A DNA stretch of 64,000 nucleotides from Phenylobacterium sp. (GTDB lineage Bacteria; Pseudomonadota; Alphaproteobacteria; Caulobacterales; Caulobacteraceae): assembly GCF_016124325.1 (NCBI RefSeq), contig NZ_WGNY01000007.1, positions 1 through 64,000 on the forward strand, written 5' to 3'. Below, piece by piece: positions 1 to 8,022 of the stretch. Made by a program: the position numbers and the translations under genes. Under the pieces are notes generated by a model that saw only the letters and a list, made by a program, of their open reading frames with translations, was not told the origin of the DNA and ran no database searches. The stretch's first letter is position 1; each line of letters starts with the position of its first letter.

Positions 1-1031
<1,031 letters not shown>

Positions 1032-1048
1032 GCCGGAGCGCGACCCGC

Positions 1049-1720
1049 ATGCGGGGCTGGATCATCGGCGCGGCCGCTGCGGCGGCGCTGGCCGGCCCCG
1101 TCCGCGCCGAGGACATCGTCGGCGACTGGATCGGCAAGGTCACCGCGCCCGGCGACGTCGAGCTGACCATCGCCGTGCACGTGGCCCGTGACGGCAAGGG
1201 CGGCTACGGCGGCTATGCCGAAAGCCCGGACCAGGTGGTCATGAAGATCCCCATGACCGGCATCTCCGGGACGGACGACGCCTTCGCCTTCGAGGCCCCG
1301 GCGGCCCGGGCCGCCTTCTCCGGCAAGTGGGACGCGGGCGCCGCCGCCTGGGTCGGGACCTTCACGCAGAACGGCGTCGAACTGCCGCTCACCCTTGCCC
1401 GGGGCGTGGTTCCGCCGCGGCCGGTGGTGGCGGGCCTCGACGGCGACTGGGCGGGCGTGCTCGCCGCGCCGCAGGGCGACCTGCACCTGCTGCTGCGCGT
1501 GAAGACCGACGCCAAGGGCACGCTGGCCCTCTTCGAATCCCCCGACCAGAGCCCCATGCAGATGGTGGCGGCCCTGACCCACGTGGGCGACGAGGTGACC
1601 GTCACGCTGAAGGGGGTCGGCGGCTTCTCCGGCAGGCTCTCGGCCGACGGCCAGACGCTGGAAGGCCAATGGCGCCAGGCGGGCGGCTCCCTGCCCCTCA
1701 CCTTGAAGAAGGGCGGCTAG
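1049..1720 (+). CDS. secreted protein made of two tandem GDW/SPDQ beta domains
   Basis: Unknown function, 223 aa. The start is the ATG giving MRGWIIGAAAAAALAGPVRA, a clear signal peptide ending near residue 20; the ORF-track start lies inside ftsH in another frame. The mature protein is an internal duplication. Residues ~22-120 and ~127-222 each run GDW-x-G, a short beta-rich stretch, a central ESPDQ, an F-S-G segment, and a closing G-x-W/F-x-Q-x-G-x-x-LPLTL. From memory this resembles the N-terminal domain preceding some exported alpha/beta hydrolases, but no hydrolase domain is present here. It lies between ftsH and folP with 17 and 10 base gaps, so co-transcription is likely. Export to the periplasm is inferred from the signal peptide. 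Confidence 0.8.
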   Translation: MRGWIIGAAAAAALAGPVRAEDIVGDWIGKVTAPGDVELTIAVHVARDGKGGYGGYAESPDQVVMKIPMTGISGTDDAFAFEAPAARAAFSGKWDAGAAAWVGTFTQNGVELPLTLARGVVPPRPVVAGLDGDWAGVLAAPQGDLHLLLRVKTDAKGTLALFESPDQSPMQMVAALTHVGDEVTVTLKGVGGFSGRLSADGQTLEGQWRQAGGSLPLTLKKGG

Positions 1721-1730
1721 CCGAGATCCC

Positions 1731-2561
1731 GTGAGCGCTTCGCCGCCCGCCATCGCCCGCCCGCGCGTCATGGGGATCGTGAACGCAACCCCCGACAGCT
1801 TCTCCGACGGCGGACTCCACCTCGACCCGGCCGCGGCCCTGGCCCACGCCCGCCGGCTGATCGCCGAGGGCGCCGACATCCTGGACCTGGGCGCGGAGTC
1901 CACCCGTCCGGGCGCCGAGCCCGTGGCCGCCGAGACCGAGATCGAGCGGCTCGTCCCCCTGATCGAGGCCATCCGCGCGGAGAGCGGCGTCCCGATCTCG
2001 GTCGACACCATGAAGCCGCAGGCGGCCCGCGCGGCGATGGCCGCCGGCGCCTCGATCTGGAACGACGTCACCGCGCTCCGCCACGCGCCCGACAGCCTGG
2101 AGACGGCGGCGGAGCTGGGCTGCGAGGTGGTGCTGATGCACATGCAGGGCGAACCGCGCACCATGCAGGCCGAGCCCCGCTACGACGACGTGGTCGGCGA
2201 AGTCGGCGCGTTCCTGATCGAGCGCGCCGAAGCGGCCATCGCGGCCGGCGTGGCCCGGGACCGGATCTGGCTCGATCCCGGGATCGGCTTCGGCAAGCAC
2301 ATGATCCGCCATAACCTGCCCCTGCTGGCGGGCCTGCGCCGGATCACCGACCTGGGCTTTCCCGTCCTGCTGGGCGCCAGCCGCAAGAGCTTCATCGGCG
2401 CGCTCGACAACCGGGCCCCGGCCGACCGGCGGCTCGGCGGCTCGATCGCCGCGGCCCTGGCGGGCGCGGCCGCCGGCGTCGCCGCCGTCCGCGTCCACGA
2501 CGTCTTCGAGACGGTCCAGGCCCTGAAGGTCCGGGCGGCGATCGAAGGCGCGGCCGGCTAG
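1731..2561 (+). CDS. folP: dihydropteroate synthase
   Basis: Condenses 6-hydroxymethyl-7,8-dihydropterin diphosphate with p-aminobenzoate in folate synthesis; target of sulfonamides. It is 276 aa, normal for the family, with a GTG start. TIM-barrel signatures occur in order: MGIVNATPDSFSDGG near residue 14 (pterin/pyrophosphate loop), DLGAESTRPGA near residue 50, WLDPGIGFGK near residue 183 and LLGASRKSF near residue 210. The stop codon TAG shares a CTAG tetranucleotide with the stop of the convergent SRPBCC gene, so the two coding regions overlap by four bases. No glmM or other folate gene follows. Confidence 0.97.
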   Translation: MSASPPAIARPRVMGIVNATPDSFSDGGLHLDPAAALAHARRLIAEGADILDLGAESTRPGAEPVAAETEIERLVPLIEAIRAESGVPISVDTMKPQAARAAMAAGASIWNDVTALRHAPDSLETAAELGCEVVLMHMQGEPRTMQAEPRYDDVVGEVGAFLIERAEAAIAAGVARDRIWLDPGIGFGKHMIRHNLPLLAGLRRITDLGFPVLLGASRKSFIGALDNRAPADRRLGGSIAAALAGAAAGVAAVRVHDVFETVQALKVRAAIEGAAG

Positions 2562-3064
2562 CCGGGGAGGCGCGACCGATAGATCTCGTTCACGCCCTTC
2601 TCGACCTCGAGGATCTCGGCCCAGGTCATGCGGATTCCGTCGGCGGCGCGTTCCACGCCGGCCAGGTGAGCATGCCAGCCCGCCGCGACGCCCGCGCCGT
2701 CCTTGGGCGTGAGCCCGCCCTGCGTGAGCGTCAGCCGACAGCCGTCGCCGTCGGGCGTGAGCTCGAAGCGCACCTCGGAGGGTCGCCCGTCCTGCGGCCA
2801 GGTCCAGGCGAACAGCCGCGGCGGATCGCAGGCGGTGATCTGGCCGGCCACGCGATGGTCGACCTCCCGGAAGTAAAGGCGGATCGGCGCGCCCACGCGA
2901 AGCGCCTCCATCTCCACCTCGCAGAACCAGTCGGCGATCCGCTCGGGGACGGTGAGCGCGGCCCAGACCTTCTCGATCGGGCGTGCGTAGCGGCGATGGA
3001 ACACGACCTCGAAGGTGTCGCCGGTGCGGCGGACGTCCCCGAGGGCCGGGTCGGCGGGCGGCAT
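2558..3064 (-). CDS. SRPBCC (AHSA1-like) domain protein
   Basis: A 168-aa START/Bet v1-like fold protein. The start is the ATG two bases after the stop of the upstream SRPBCC gene; the longer ORF-track start reads into that gene. The family signature RPIEKVWAALTVPERIADWF lies near the N-terminus, with an F-x-W-x-W segment mid-protein and a final helix. Members bind small hydrophobic ligands or act as Aha1-like proteins; the ligand cannot be told from sequence. It is the last gene of an ArsR-SRPBCC-SRPBCC operon and a paralogue of the preceding gene. This architecture is widespread, the ArsR protein probably repressing its own operon. Confidence 0.85.
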   Translation of the reverse strand: MPPADPALGDVRRTGDTFEVVFHRRYARPIEKVWAALTVPERIADWFCEVEMEALRVGAPIRLYFREVDHRVAGQITACDPPRLFAWTWPQDGRPSEVRFELTPDGDGCRLTLTQGGLTPKDGAGVAAGWHAHLAGVERAADGIRMTWAEILEVEKGVNEIYRSRLPG

Positions 3065-3066
3065 GG

Positions 3067-3615
3067 TCACGACCCTTCCGGCGCGGGGAAGGCGGCGAGG
3101 AGATCGTGGTAGCGCTCGCCCACCTCGGTTTCGCGCTCCATGGTCCAAAGCGTGCGGATGCCTTCGCAGGCGCCGGGCAGGGCCTCGAAGAAGACGTGCC
3201 AGCCGGCGAGCGCGCCGAGGTACTTGCGATGCACCGCCGTCTGGGTCAGCCGCAGGCGGCAGCCGTCGCCGTCGGGCCAGAGTTCGTAGCGCACGTAGGC
3301 GTCGGCGTAGGCCGGATCCTCGGAGTCGGGCCAGGTGTGCGTGATGCGCTTCAACGGCTCCAGCTCGGTGATCACGCCCTCCACCGTGTAGTCGATGTCG
3401 GCGAAGAGGATGCGGTAGTGGCCGCCCACCCGCAGGTCGAGCTCTACCGGCGAGAACCAGTCGGCGAGGCGCTCGGGGATGGTGAGCGCGGCCCAGACCT
3501 TCTCGACCGGCTTCTTGATCCGCCGTTCGAAGATGAGATCGAAGCGGCCGTCGTCGCGCGCGACGGCCTGGCCGAGCTCGTCCGAGATCAGGCCGGCGAA
3601 GGGACCAGGCGTCAT
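3067..3615 (-). CDS. SRPBCC (AHSA1-like) domain protein
   Basis: A 182-aa protein of the activator of Hsp90 ATPase homologue 1-like group. The N-terminal strand and helix RRIKKPVEKVWAALTIPERL match the neighbouring paralogue almost residue for residue, followed by DWFSPVELDL. It starts with ATGA overlapping the stop of the ArsR-type regulator, implying translational coupling, and ends two bases before the next SRPBCC gene. The pair probably arose by tandem duplication. Function is unknown beyond a ligand-binding cavity expected from the fold. Confidence 0.88.
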   Translation of the reverse strand: MTPGPFAGLISDELGQAVARDDGRFDLIFERRIKKPVEKVWAALTIPERLADWFSPVELDLRVGGHYRILFADIDYTVEGVITELEPLKRITHTWPDSEDPAYADAYVRYELWPDGDGCRLRLTQTAVHRKYLGALAGWHVFFEALPGACEGIRTLWTMERETEVGERYHDLLAAFPAPEGS

Positions 3616-3914
3616 TGCTCGTGCTCCAGGTGCTGTTCCAGGCGCGACAGCCGGTCGGCCCAGAATTGACGGTACGGTCTGAGCCAGGCTTCGAGGCCCG
3701 CGAGGCCTTCGGGTTCGAGGCGGTAGAGCCGCCGCTGGCCGTCGGCGCGGACGCTGACCAGCCCCGCCTCCCGCAGCAGCTTCAGGTGTTTGGACACGCC
3801 GGGCTGGCTGATCGCCAGGGCCTCGACCAGATCGCCGGCCGGCCGCTCGCCCTCACGCAGGAGGTCGAGAATCCGGCGGCGGTTCGGTTCGGCCACGGCC
3901 TCGAAGGGGCTCAT
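3612..3914 (-). CDS. ArsR-family winged-helix transcriptional regulator
   Basis: A 100-aa HTH protein. The N-terminal EAVAEPNRRRILDLL and the recognition-helix region ISQPGVSKHLKLLREAGLV are typical of ArsR/SmtB-fold regulators. The beta wing VRADGQRRLYRLEPEGL follows. It lacks the Cys pairs of metal-sensing ArsR proteins, so it belongs to the non-metal group usually found with SRPBCC genes. It is first in its operon, and the AT-rich interval immediately upstream is the obvious operator region. Confidence 0.92.
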   Translation of the reverse strand: MSPFEAVAEPNRRRILDLLREGERPAGDLVEALAISQPGVSKHLKLLREAGLVSVRADGQRRLYRLEPEGLAGLEAWLRPYRQFWADRLSRLEQHLEHEQ

Positions 3915-3957
3915 GGCCTAAGATATGCTCTATTAGAAATATAACTGTCAAGCGATA
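3915..3957 (-). promoter_or_regulatory. promoter/operator region of the ArsR-SRPBCC operon
   Basis: A 43-base gap much more AT-rich than its surroundings. Read on the minus strand it holds TTGACA (3951-3946), a perfect sigma70 -35 hexamer. AT-rich steps including CATATC/TATCTT lie close to the ATG, so the transcript may have almost no leader. Short inverted ATAT pairs occur in the same stretch and could be the ArsR binding site. The exact -10 is uncertain because spacing to TATCTT is longer than ideal. Confidence 0.5.
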
Positions 3958-4194
3958 TTAAGTCTGGCCCGCCTTGACCCGCGGATGGTCCCGCCACGCC
4001 GGCAGGGTCGCCATGTAGGCGAGCGTGTCGCGCTCGGCGTCGGCGCGGCTGCCGCCCCGCTCGCGGAGCTGCCAGTCGACCATCCGCGAAAAGCGGGTGT
4101 CGAAGTCCTGCAGCGCGCCGGTCTCGTCGACGCAGTACTGGCAGTAGCGGCCGTTCTCGATCGGCATGCCGCAGCTTTCGCAGTTGTGGGTCAT
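3958..4194 (-). CDS. small zinc-ribbon protein
   Basis: A 78-aa protein with CESCG near residue 5 and CQYC near residue 18, a four-Cys zinc knuckle matching the putative zinc-ribbon family often seen as short stand-alone proteins. The rest is helical and charged. It starts with ATGA overlapping the stop of the MarR-type gene upstream, so the two are co-translated. Its role is unknown; pairing with a MarR regulator suggests it belongs to that regulator's stress-response unit. Confidence 0.82.
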   Translation of the reverse strand: MTHNCESCGMPIENGRYCQYCVDETGALQDFDTRFSRMVDWQLRERGGSRADAERDTLAYMATLPAWRDHPRVKAGQT

Positions 4195-4634
4195 GGGTCG
4201 GGCCTTTCGGTCTTGAGGGCGGAGATCAGTTCGGCGAGCGCTTCGGTCAGGCGGGCCCGCTGCTCGGGGCCCAGGCGGGCGGCGGCGCGGCTCAGGTGAT
4301 CGCGATCCAGGGCGTACATCTCCCGCGCCTGGACCTCTCGGCCATTGGCGGTGAGCCAGACCAGGGCGCGGCGCCCGTCCTCGGGATCAGGCTCGCGGCG
4401 GACCAGGTCCTTCGCCTCCAGATGATCGACCATCTCCGAGAGCGTCGAGGGCGCGCGGTTCAGGTGACGGGAAAGCTCGGTCAGGGTCATGGGGCCCGCC
4501 TCGGCGAGGTGCAGGAGGAAGGCGGCGGTTTCGCGGGTGAGCTGCTCGCGCTTGTCGCGCACGCGGCGCACGGCGTGCAGATAGATGTCCTGATGCGCCT
4601 GCGCGAAGCGCTCGGCGAAGGCGGCGGCGTCCAT
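4191..4634 (-). CDS. MarR-family transcriptional regulator
   Basis: A 147-aa winged-helix repressor. The core TLTELSRHLNRAPSTLSEMVDHLEAKDLV is the DNA-binding helix pair, and the wing REPDPEDGRRALVWLT carries the family D-x-R-x-x-x-x-x-LT pattern. N- and C-terminal helices supply the dimer interface. It is first of a two-gene unit with the zinc-ribbon protein and divergent from thiD across 75 bases. The effector is unknown. Confidence 0.9.
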   Translation of the reverse strand: MDAAAFAERFAQAHQDIYLHAVRRVRDKREQLTRETAAFLLHLAEAGPMTLTELSRHLNRAPSTLSEMVDHLEAKDLVRREPDPEDGRRALVWLTANGREVQAREMYALDRDHLSRAAARLGPEQRARLTEALAELISALKTERPDP

Positions 4635-4709
4635 GCCCGGACGTTGGCGGCGAAGCGATCCTTCGTAAATCCCGATGCAATTGCGGCCGGCCCGCGCTAT
4701 CGCACGGCC

Positions 4710-5510
4710 ATGTCAGCGCCGGGCCGAGTCCTGATCATCGCCGGATCCGACAGCGGCGGCGGCGCCGGTGTCCAGGCCGACATCAAGACCGTCACCGCGC
4801 TGGGCGGCTACGCCGCCACGGCGATCACCGCGATCACGGTGCAGAACACCCTGGGCGTCAGCGGCGTGCATCCGGTCCCGCTTGAGGTGATCGAGGCGCA
4901 GGCCCGCGCCGTCCTCTCCGACATCGGCGCCGACGCGATCAAGACCGGCATGCTGGGCGACGCAGCCACCGTCGACCTCGCCGCGCGGCTGATCGCCGAG
5001 GCCGGCGTTCCGGCCGTGGTCGATCCCGTGATGGTCGCCAAGGGCGGCGCGTCCCTGCTGGCGGAGGCCGCCGTCGCGGCCGTGCGCGACCGGCTGGTCC
5101 CCGTCGCGGCGCTGCTCACTCCCAACGCGCCCGAGGCCGAGGCCCTGACCGGGTTCACGGTCGCGAGCGTCGACGACCAGCGGCGCGCCGGCGAGGCGCT
5201 GCTGGCGGCGGGCGCCAAGGCGGTGCTGGTGAAAGGCGGCCACGTTCCGGGCGAGCGGGTGGTCGACGTGCTGATGACCCCGGACGGCGAGACACTCTTC
5301 GAAGGCGAACGCCTCGAGACGCGCCACACCCACGGCACGGGCTGCACGCTGGCTTCGGCCTGCGCCACCGGCGTCGCCCAGGGCCTGCCGCTCGACGCCG
5401 CCGTCGCGCGCGCCTGGGACTATGTGCACGAGGCCATGCTGCGCGCGCCGGGGCTGGGCGGCGGCCACGGCCCGCTGGATCACGGCTGGCCGCTGCGGGG
5501 TCGCGCATGA
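4710..5510 (+). CDS. thiD: hydroxymethylpyrimidine/phosphomethylpyrimidine kinase
   Basis: Phosphorylates HMP and HMP-P in thiamine synthesis (ribokinase fold). It is 266 aa from the ATG giving MSAPGRVLIIAGSDSGGG; the longer ORF-track start is not needed. Signatures are GSDSGGGAGVQADIKT at the N-terminus, KTGMLGD, VVDPVMVAKGG, LLTPNAPEAEALTG and the anion-hole/catalytic segment THGTGCTLASA near residue 209. The stop overlaps the start of the next gene (ATGA). No other thi gene or TPP riboswitch is visible nearby. Confidence 0.95.
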   Translation: MSAPGRVLIIAGSDSGGGAGVQADIKTVTALGGYAATAITAITVQNTLGVSGVHPVPLEVIEAQARAVLSDIGADAIKTGMLGDAATVDLAARLIAEAGVPAVVDPVMVAKGGASLLAEAAVAAVRDRLVPVAALLTPNAPEAEALTGFTVASVDDQRRAGEALLAAGAKAVLVKGGHVPGERVVDVLMTPDGETLFEGERLETRHTHGTGCTLASACATGVAQGLPLDAAVARAWDYVHEAMLRAPGLGGGHGPLDHGWPLRGRA

Positions 5511-6073
5511 ACCTGCAGACGGAGCTCGACGCCATCCTGCGCCGCTCGGCGCCGTTGATGCAGGTGCTGACGACGATGCGCGAGCTGGCGCCGCCGGACT
5601 GGATGGTCTTCTCCGGCGCCGTCTACCAGCGGGTGCTCAACCACCTGGGCGGCCGGCCGATCGACTACGGAATCCGCGACTACGACGTCGGCTATTTCGA
5701 CGCCTCCGACACGTCCTACGACGCCGAGGACATCGTGATCCGGCGCGTCGCCGCGGCCTTCGAGCCGCCGCTCCGCGAGCTGGTCGAGGTGCGCAACCAG
5801 GCGCGCGTGCACCTCTGGTTCGAAGGCAAGTTCGGCGAACACTATTCGCCGCTGTCCTGCACGGCGGAGGCGCTCACCCGCTTCGAGAGCCCGATGTTCG
5901 CGGTGGGGGTCCGGCTCGGGCCCGACGACGCCATCGCCGTGGAGGCCCCGTTCGGGCTGGAGGACCTGTTCGCCCGGCGCCTGCGCCCTAATCCGACCCG
6001 GCCCAGCATCAACTTCGCCCGCACGGTCGCACGTGCGACCGTGCGTTGGCCCGAGCTCGAGGTGGTCGGCTAG
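5507..6073 (+). CDS. nucleotidyltransferase family protein (DUF925/NTP_transf_6-like)
   Basis: A 188-aa protein translationally coupled to thiD by an ATGA overlap. The IRDYDVGYFD stretch, the VEVRNQARVHLWFEGKFG segment and the C-terminal GLEDLFARRLRPN match my recollection of the DUF925 predicted nucleotidyltransferases, in which Asp residues bind metal. The substrate is unknown. Its stop shares CTAG with the convergent GNAT gene. Confidence 0.8.
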   Translation: MNLQTELDAILRRSAPLMQVLTTMRELAPPDWMVFSGAVYQRVLNHLGGRPIDYGIRDYDVGYFDASDTSYDAEDIVIRRVAAAFEPPLRELVEVRNQARVHLWFEGKFGEHYSPLSCTAEALTRFESPMFAVGVRLGPDDAIAVEAPFGLEDLFARRLRPNPTRPSINFARTVARATVRWPELEVVG

Positions 6074-6516
6074 CTCGCGTAGGGGTCTCGGACGCGGATC
6101 TCCATCCAGCTCTCGACCTTGGTCAGGGGAACGAACCCGAACTGGGCGTAGAGGCCGTGGGCGTCGCGGGTGGCCAGGTGGAGCCGGCGGAAGCCCTGCA
6201 GGTCGGGGTGGCCCCTGAGGTAGGCCATCAGCCGCTTGCCCAGCCCCTGACCGCGGAACGCCTCGTCCACGAACACGTCGCAGATCCAGCCGAAGGTGGC
6301 CCGGTCGGTGACCACACGGGCCATCGCCGCCATGGCGCCGTCGGCGGCGTAGCCCCCGACGACCAGGCTGTTGGCGCAGGCCTTAGCGAAGGTGTCCAGG
6401 GGAATGCCGGCGGCCCAATAGCTCTCCTGCCCGATCCAGCGGTGGGCGCGGGCGAGGTCGAAACGCCCGGCGTCGTCGCTGAGCGTGAACCCGCCGTCGC
6501 TGATCTCATGGGCCAT
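6070..6516 (-). CDS. GNAT-family N-acetyltransferase
   Basis: A 148-aa acetyltransferase. I chose the ATG giving [15 protein letters not shown]; the ORF track extends 25 residues further into low-quality sequence. The acetyl-CoA binding motif A is [21 protein letters not shown] (R/Q-x-x-G-x-G/A type), and motif B is [18 protein letters not shown]. This layout is common among stand-alone GNATs of unknown substrate. It is convergent with the nucleotidyltransferase gene and divergent from the PhzF gene. Confidence 0.88.
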   Translation of the reverse strand: MAHEISDGGFTLSDDAGRFDLARAHRWIGQESYWAAGIPLDTFAKACANSLVVGGYAADGAMAAMARVVTDRATFGWICDVFVDEAFRGQGLGKRLMAYLRGHPDLQGFRRLHLATRDAHGLYAQFGFVPLTKVESWMEIRVRDPYAS

Positions 6517-6620
6517 GGGCGTTCCCCGAATGCCGCCGGCAGGTCCGCCGGGCGGGAAGTGGCCCTTGCCGCCCGCGACGGCGGAACGCAAGTGAACGAT
6601 GCAATCTCGAGGATTTCGCC

Positions 6621-7439
6621 ATGCGCCAGTGGACCATCGACGCCTTTGCCGATCGCCCGTTCCGGGGCAATCCCGCCTGCGTGGTCGAGCCGTTCGACGC
6701 CTGGCCCGAGGCCGCCTGGATGCAAGCCCTGGCCGCCGAGAACAACCAGGCCGAGACGGCCTTCCTGCTCCGGACCCCCGATCCGGCTCGTTTCGGCCTG
6801 CGCTGGTTCACCCCGGCGCTGGAGGTTCCGCTTTGCGGGCACGCCACGCTCGCCTCCAGCCATGTGCTGTTCGCCGAACTGGGCCTGGGCGCCGCGGCGG
6901 CGACCTTCGACACCCAGTCGGGCCCGCTGATCGTCCGGCGCGACGGCGAACGCTACGAGATGGATTTTCCGGCCCAGCCGCCCGTCCGCACCGAGGTTCC
7001 CGCCGGATTGGCCGAGGCCCTGGGCGCGGCGCCCGCCGAGGTCTGGGCGGGCCCCTATCTGGTCGCGCTCTTCGACGACCCGGCCGTCGTGCGCGGCCTC
7101 GCCCCCGACCTCCCGATGCTCAAGTCGATCTCCGGCGCCGCGACCGGCGGCCGCGGCAACGTGGGGGTCGCCGCGCTGGCGGCCGAGGGCGCGGGCCATG
7201 ACGTTGTGGACCGGTTCTTCGCGCCCGGGTCGGGCATCCCCGAGGATCCGACCACGGGTTCGCTGCACTGCATCCTGGCGCCGCTCTTCGCCGACAAGCT
7301 GGGCCGCGCTTCGGTGAGCTTCCACCAGGCCTATCCGGGCCGGGGCGGCGACCTGGACTGCGAGGTCCGCGGCGACCGCGTCCTGATCCGCGGCCGGGCC
7401 GTCACGGTGGTCGAGAGCGTCTTACGTATCACGGCCTGA
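6621..7439 (+). CDS. PhzF-family isomerase/epimerase
   Basis: A 272-aa diaminopimelate-epimerase-fold protein. Features in order: [14 protein letters not shown] (N-terminal loop), NNQAETAFL with the catalytic Glu of the family, [18 protein letters not shown], and [15 protein letters not shown] near the C-terminus, which forms the second half of the active site. Family members isomerise small metabolites; there are no phenazine genes here, so the name reflects fold only. A strong hairpin follows its stop codon. Confidence 0.92.
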   Translation: MRQWTIDAFADRPFRGNPACVVEPFDAWPEAAWMQALAAENNQAETAFLLRTPDPARFGLRWFTPALEVPLCGHATLASSHVLFAELGLGAAAATFDTQSGPLIVRRDGERYEMDFPAQPPVRTEVPAGLAEALGAAPAEVWAGPYLVALFDDPAVVRGLAPDLPMLKSISGAATGGRGNVGVAALAAEGAGHDVVDRFFAPGSGIPEDPTTGSLHCILAPLFADKLGRASVSFHQAYPGRGGDLDCEVRGDRVLIRGRAVTVVESVLRITA

Positions 7440-7445
7440 AGCGCT

Positions 7446-7475
7446 GCGCCCCCGCGGCGGAAACCGCGAGGGCGC
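7446..7475 (+). terminator. hairpin after the PhzF-family gene
   Basis: GCGCCCCCGCGG pairs with CCGCGAGGGCGC (12-base arms, one mismatch) around a 6-base loop, 7 bases after the stop. No T-run follows, so it is either an atypical terminator or an mRNA 3'-end stabiliser between this gene and the convergent small secreted-protein gene. Confidence 0.55.
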
Positions 7476-7497
7476 CCGGCGCGATCATGACCGGGGA

Positions 7498-7899
7498 TTA
7501 GCGGCGATAGCCGTACCCGTAGCCGTAGTCACGGTCATGGCTTTCGCGCGCGATGTTCCACTCCAGCCGGTCCAGACGCCGATCCAGTTCGGCGCGCTCG
7601 TTCCAGTTGAAGCCGCCGCGGCGGTAGCGCGCCTCGAGGCGGGCGATGTCGCGAGCCTCCTCACGCAGCCGGCGCGCCTCGCGAGCGGTCAGGGCGCCGG
7701 TTCGCAACCCGTGCTCGATGCGGCGTTCGGCCTGGGCCTGGCGGGCGTTGACGCCGGGGTCGCGGTGGGCGCGGTGGTCGCGGTAGTCCCGCTGGTCGAC
7801 GTAGCGGCCATGGTTGTAGCCGTCGGGATGGGCGGCGGCGGGGCCAGCCACGGCGGCGACGGCGGTCGCGGCGGCGAGGGCGGCGATAAGGGTCTTCAT
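7498..7899 (-). CDS. small exported Arg/Tyr-rich protein, unknown function
   Basis: A 133-aa protein with a clear signal peptide (MKTLIAALAAATAVAAVAGPAAA, cleavage near AHP). The mature part opens with a His/Asp/Tyr/Arg-rich stretch. It continues with two amphipathic helices rich in E-A-R (ARQAQAERRIEHGL, REARRLREEARDIARLEARY) and ends DRDYGYGYGYRR. The ATG has AGGAGG-type sequence a few bases upstream. No family assignment; such small periplasmic helical proteins are frequent in Caulobacterales. Confidence 0.75.
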   Translation of the reverse strand: MKTLIAALAAATAVAAVAGPAAAHPDGYNHGRYVDQRDYRDHRAHRDPGVNARQAQAERRIEHGLRTGALTAREARRLREEARDIARLEARYRRGGFNWNERAELDRRLDRLEWNIARESHDRDYGYGYGYRR

Positions 7900-8022
7900 G
7901 ACAGGTCCTCCTGTTCGCGGGCGGCCAAGGTCGGGCCGTCCATGACGCAGAGAAGACCATGGCGCGCCTGAAGCCCGGCTGAGGCGGGCCGTTGGCGGAG
8001 GTTCAGCTAGATGACGGCGCGT

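Noticed and set aside
7498-7899. Metal-resistance or nickel/cobalt (RcnB-like) protein
   Set aside because: His/Asp residues near the N-terminus are suggestive but no RcnB domain pattern is present.
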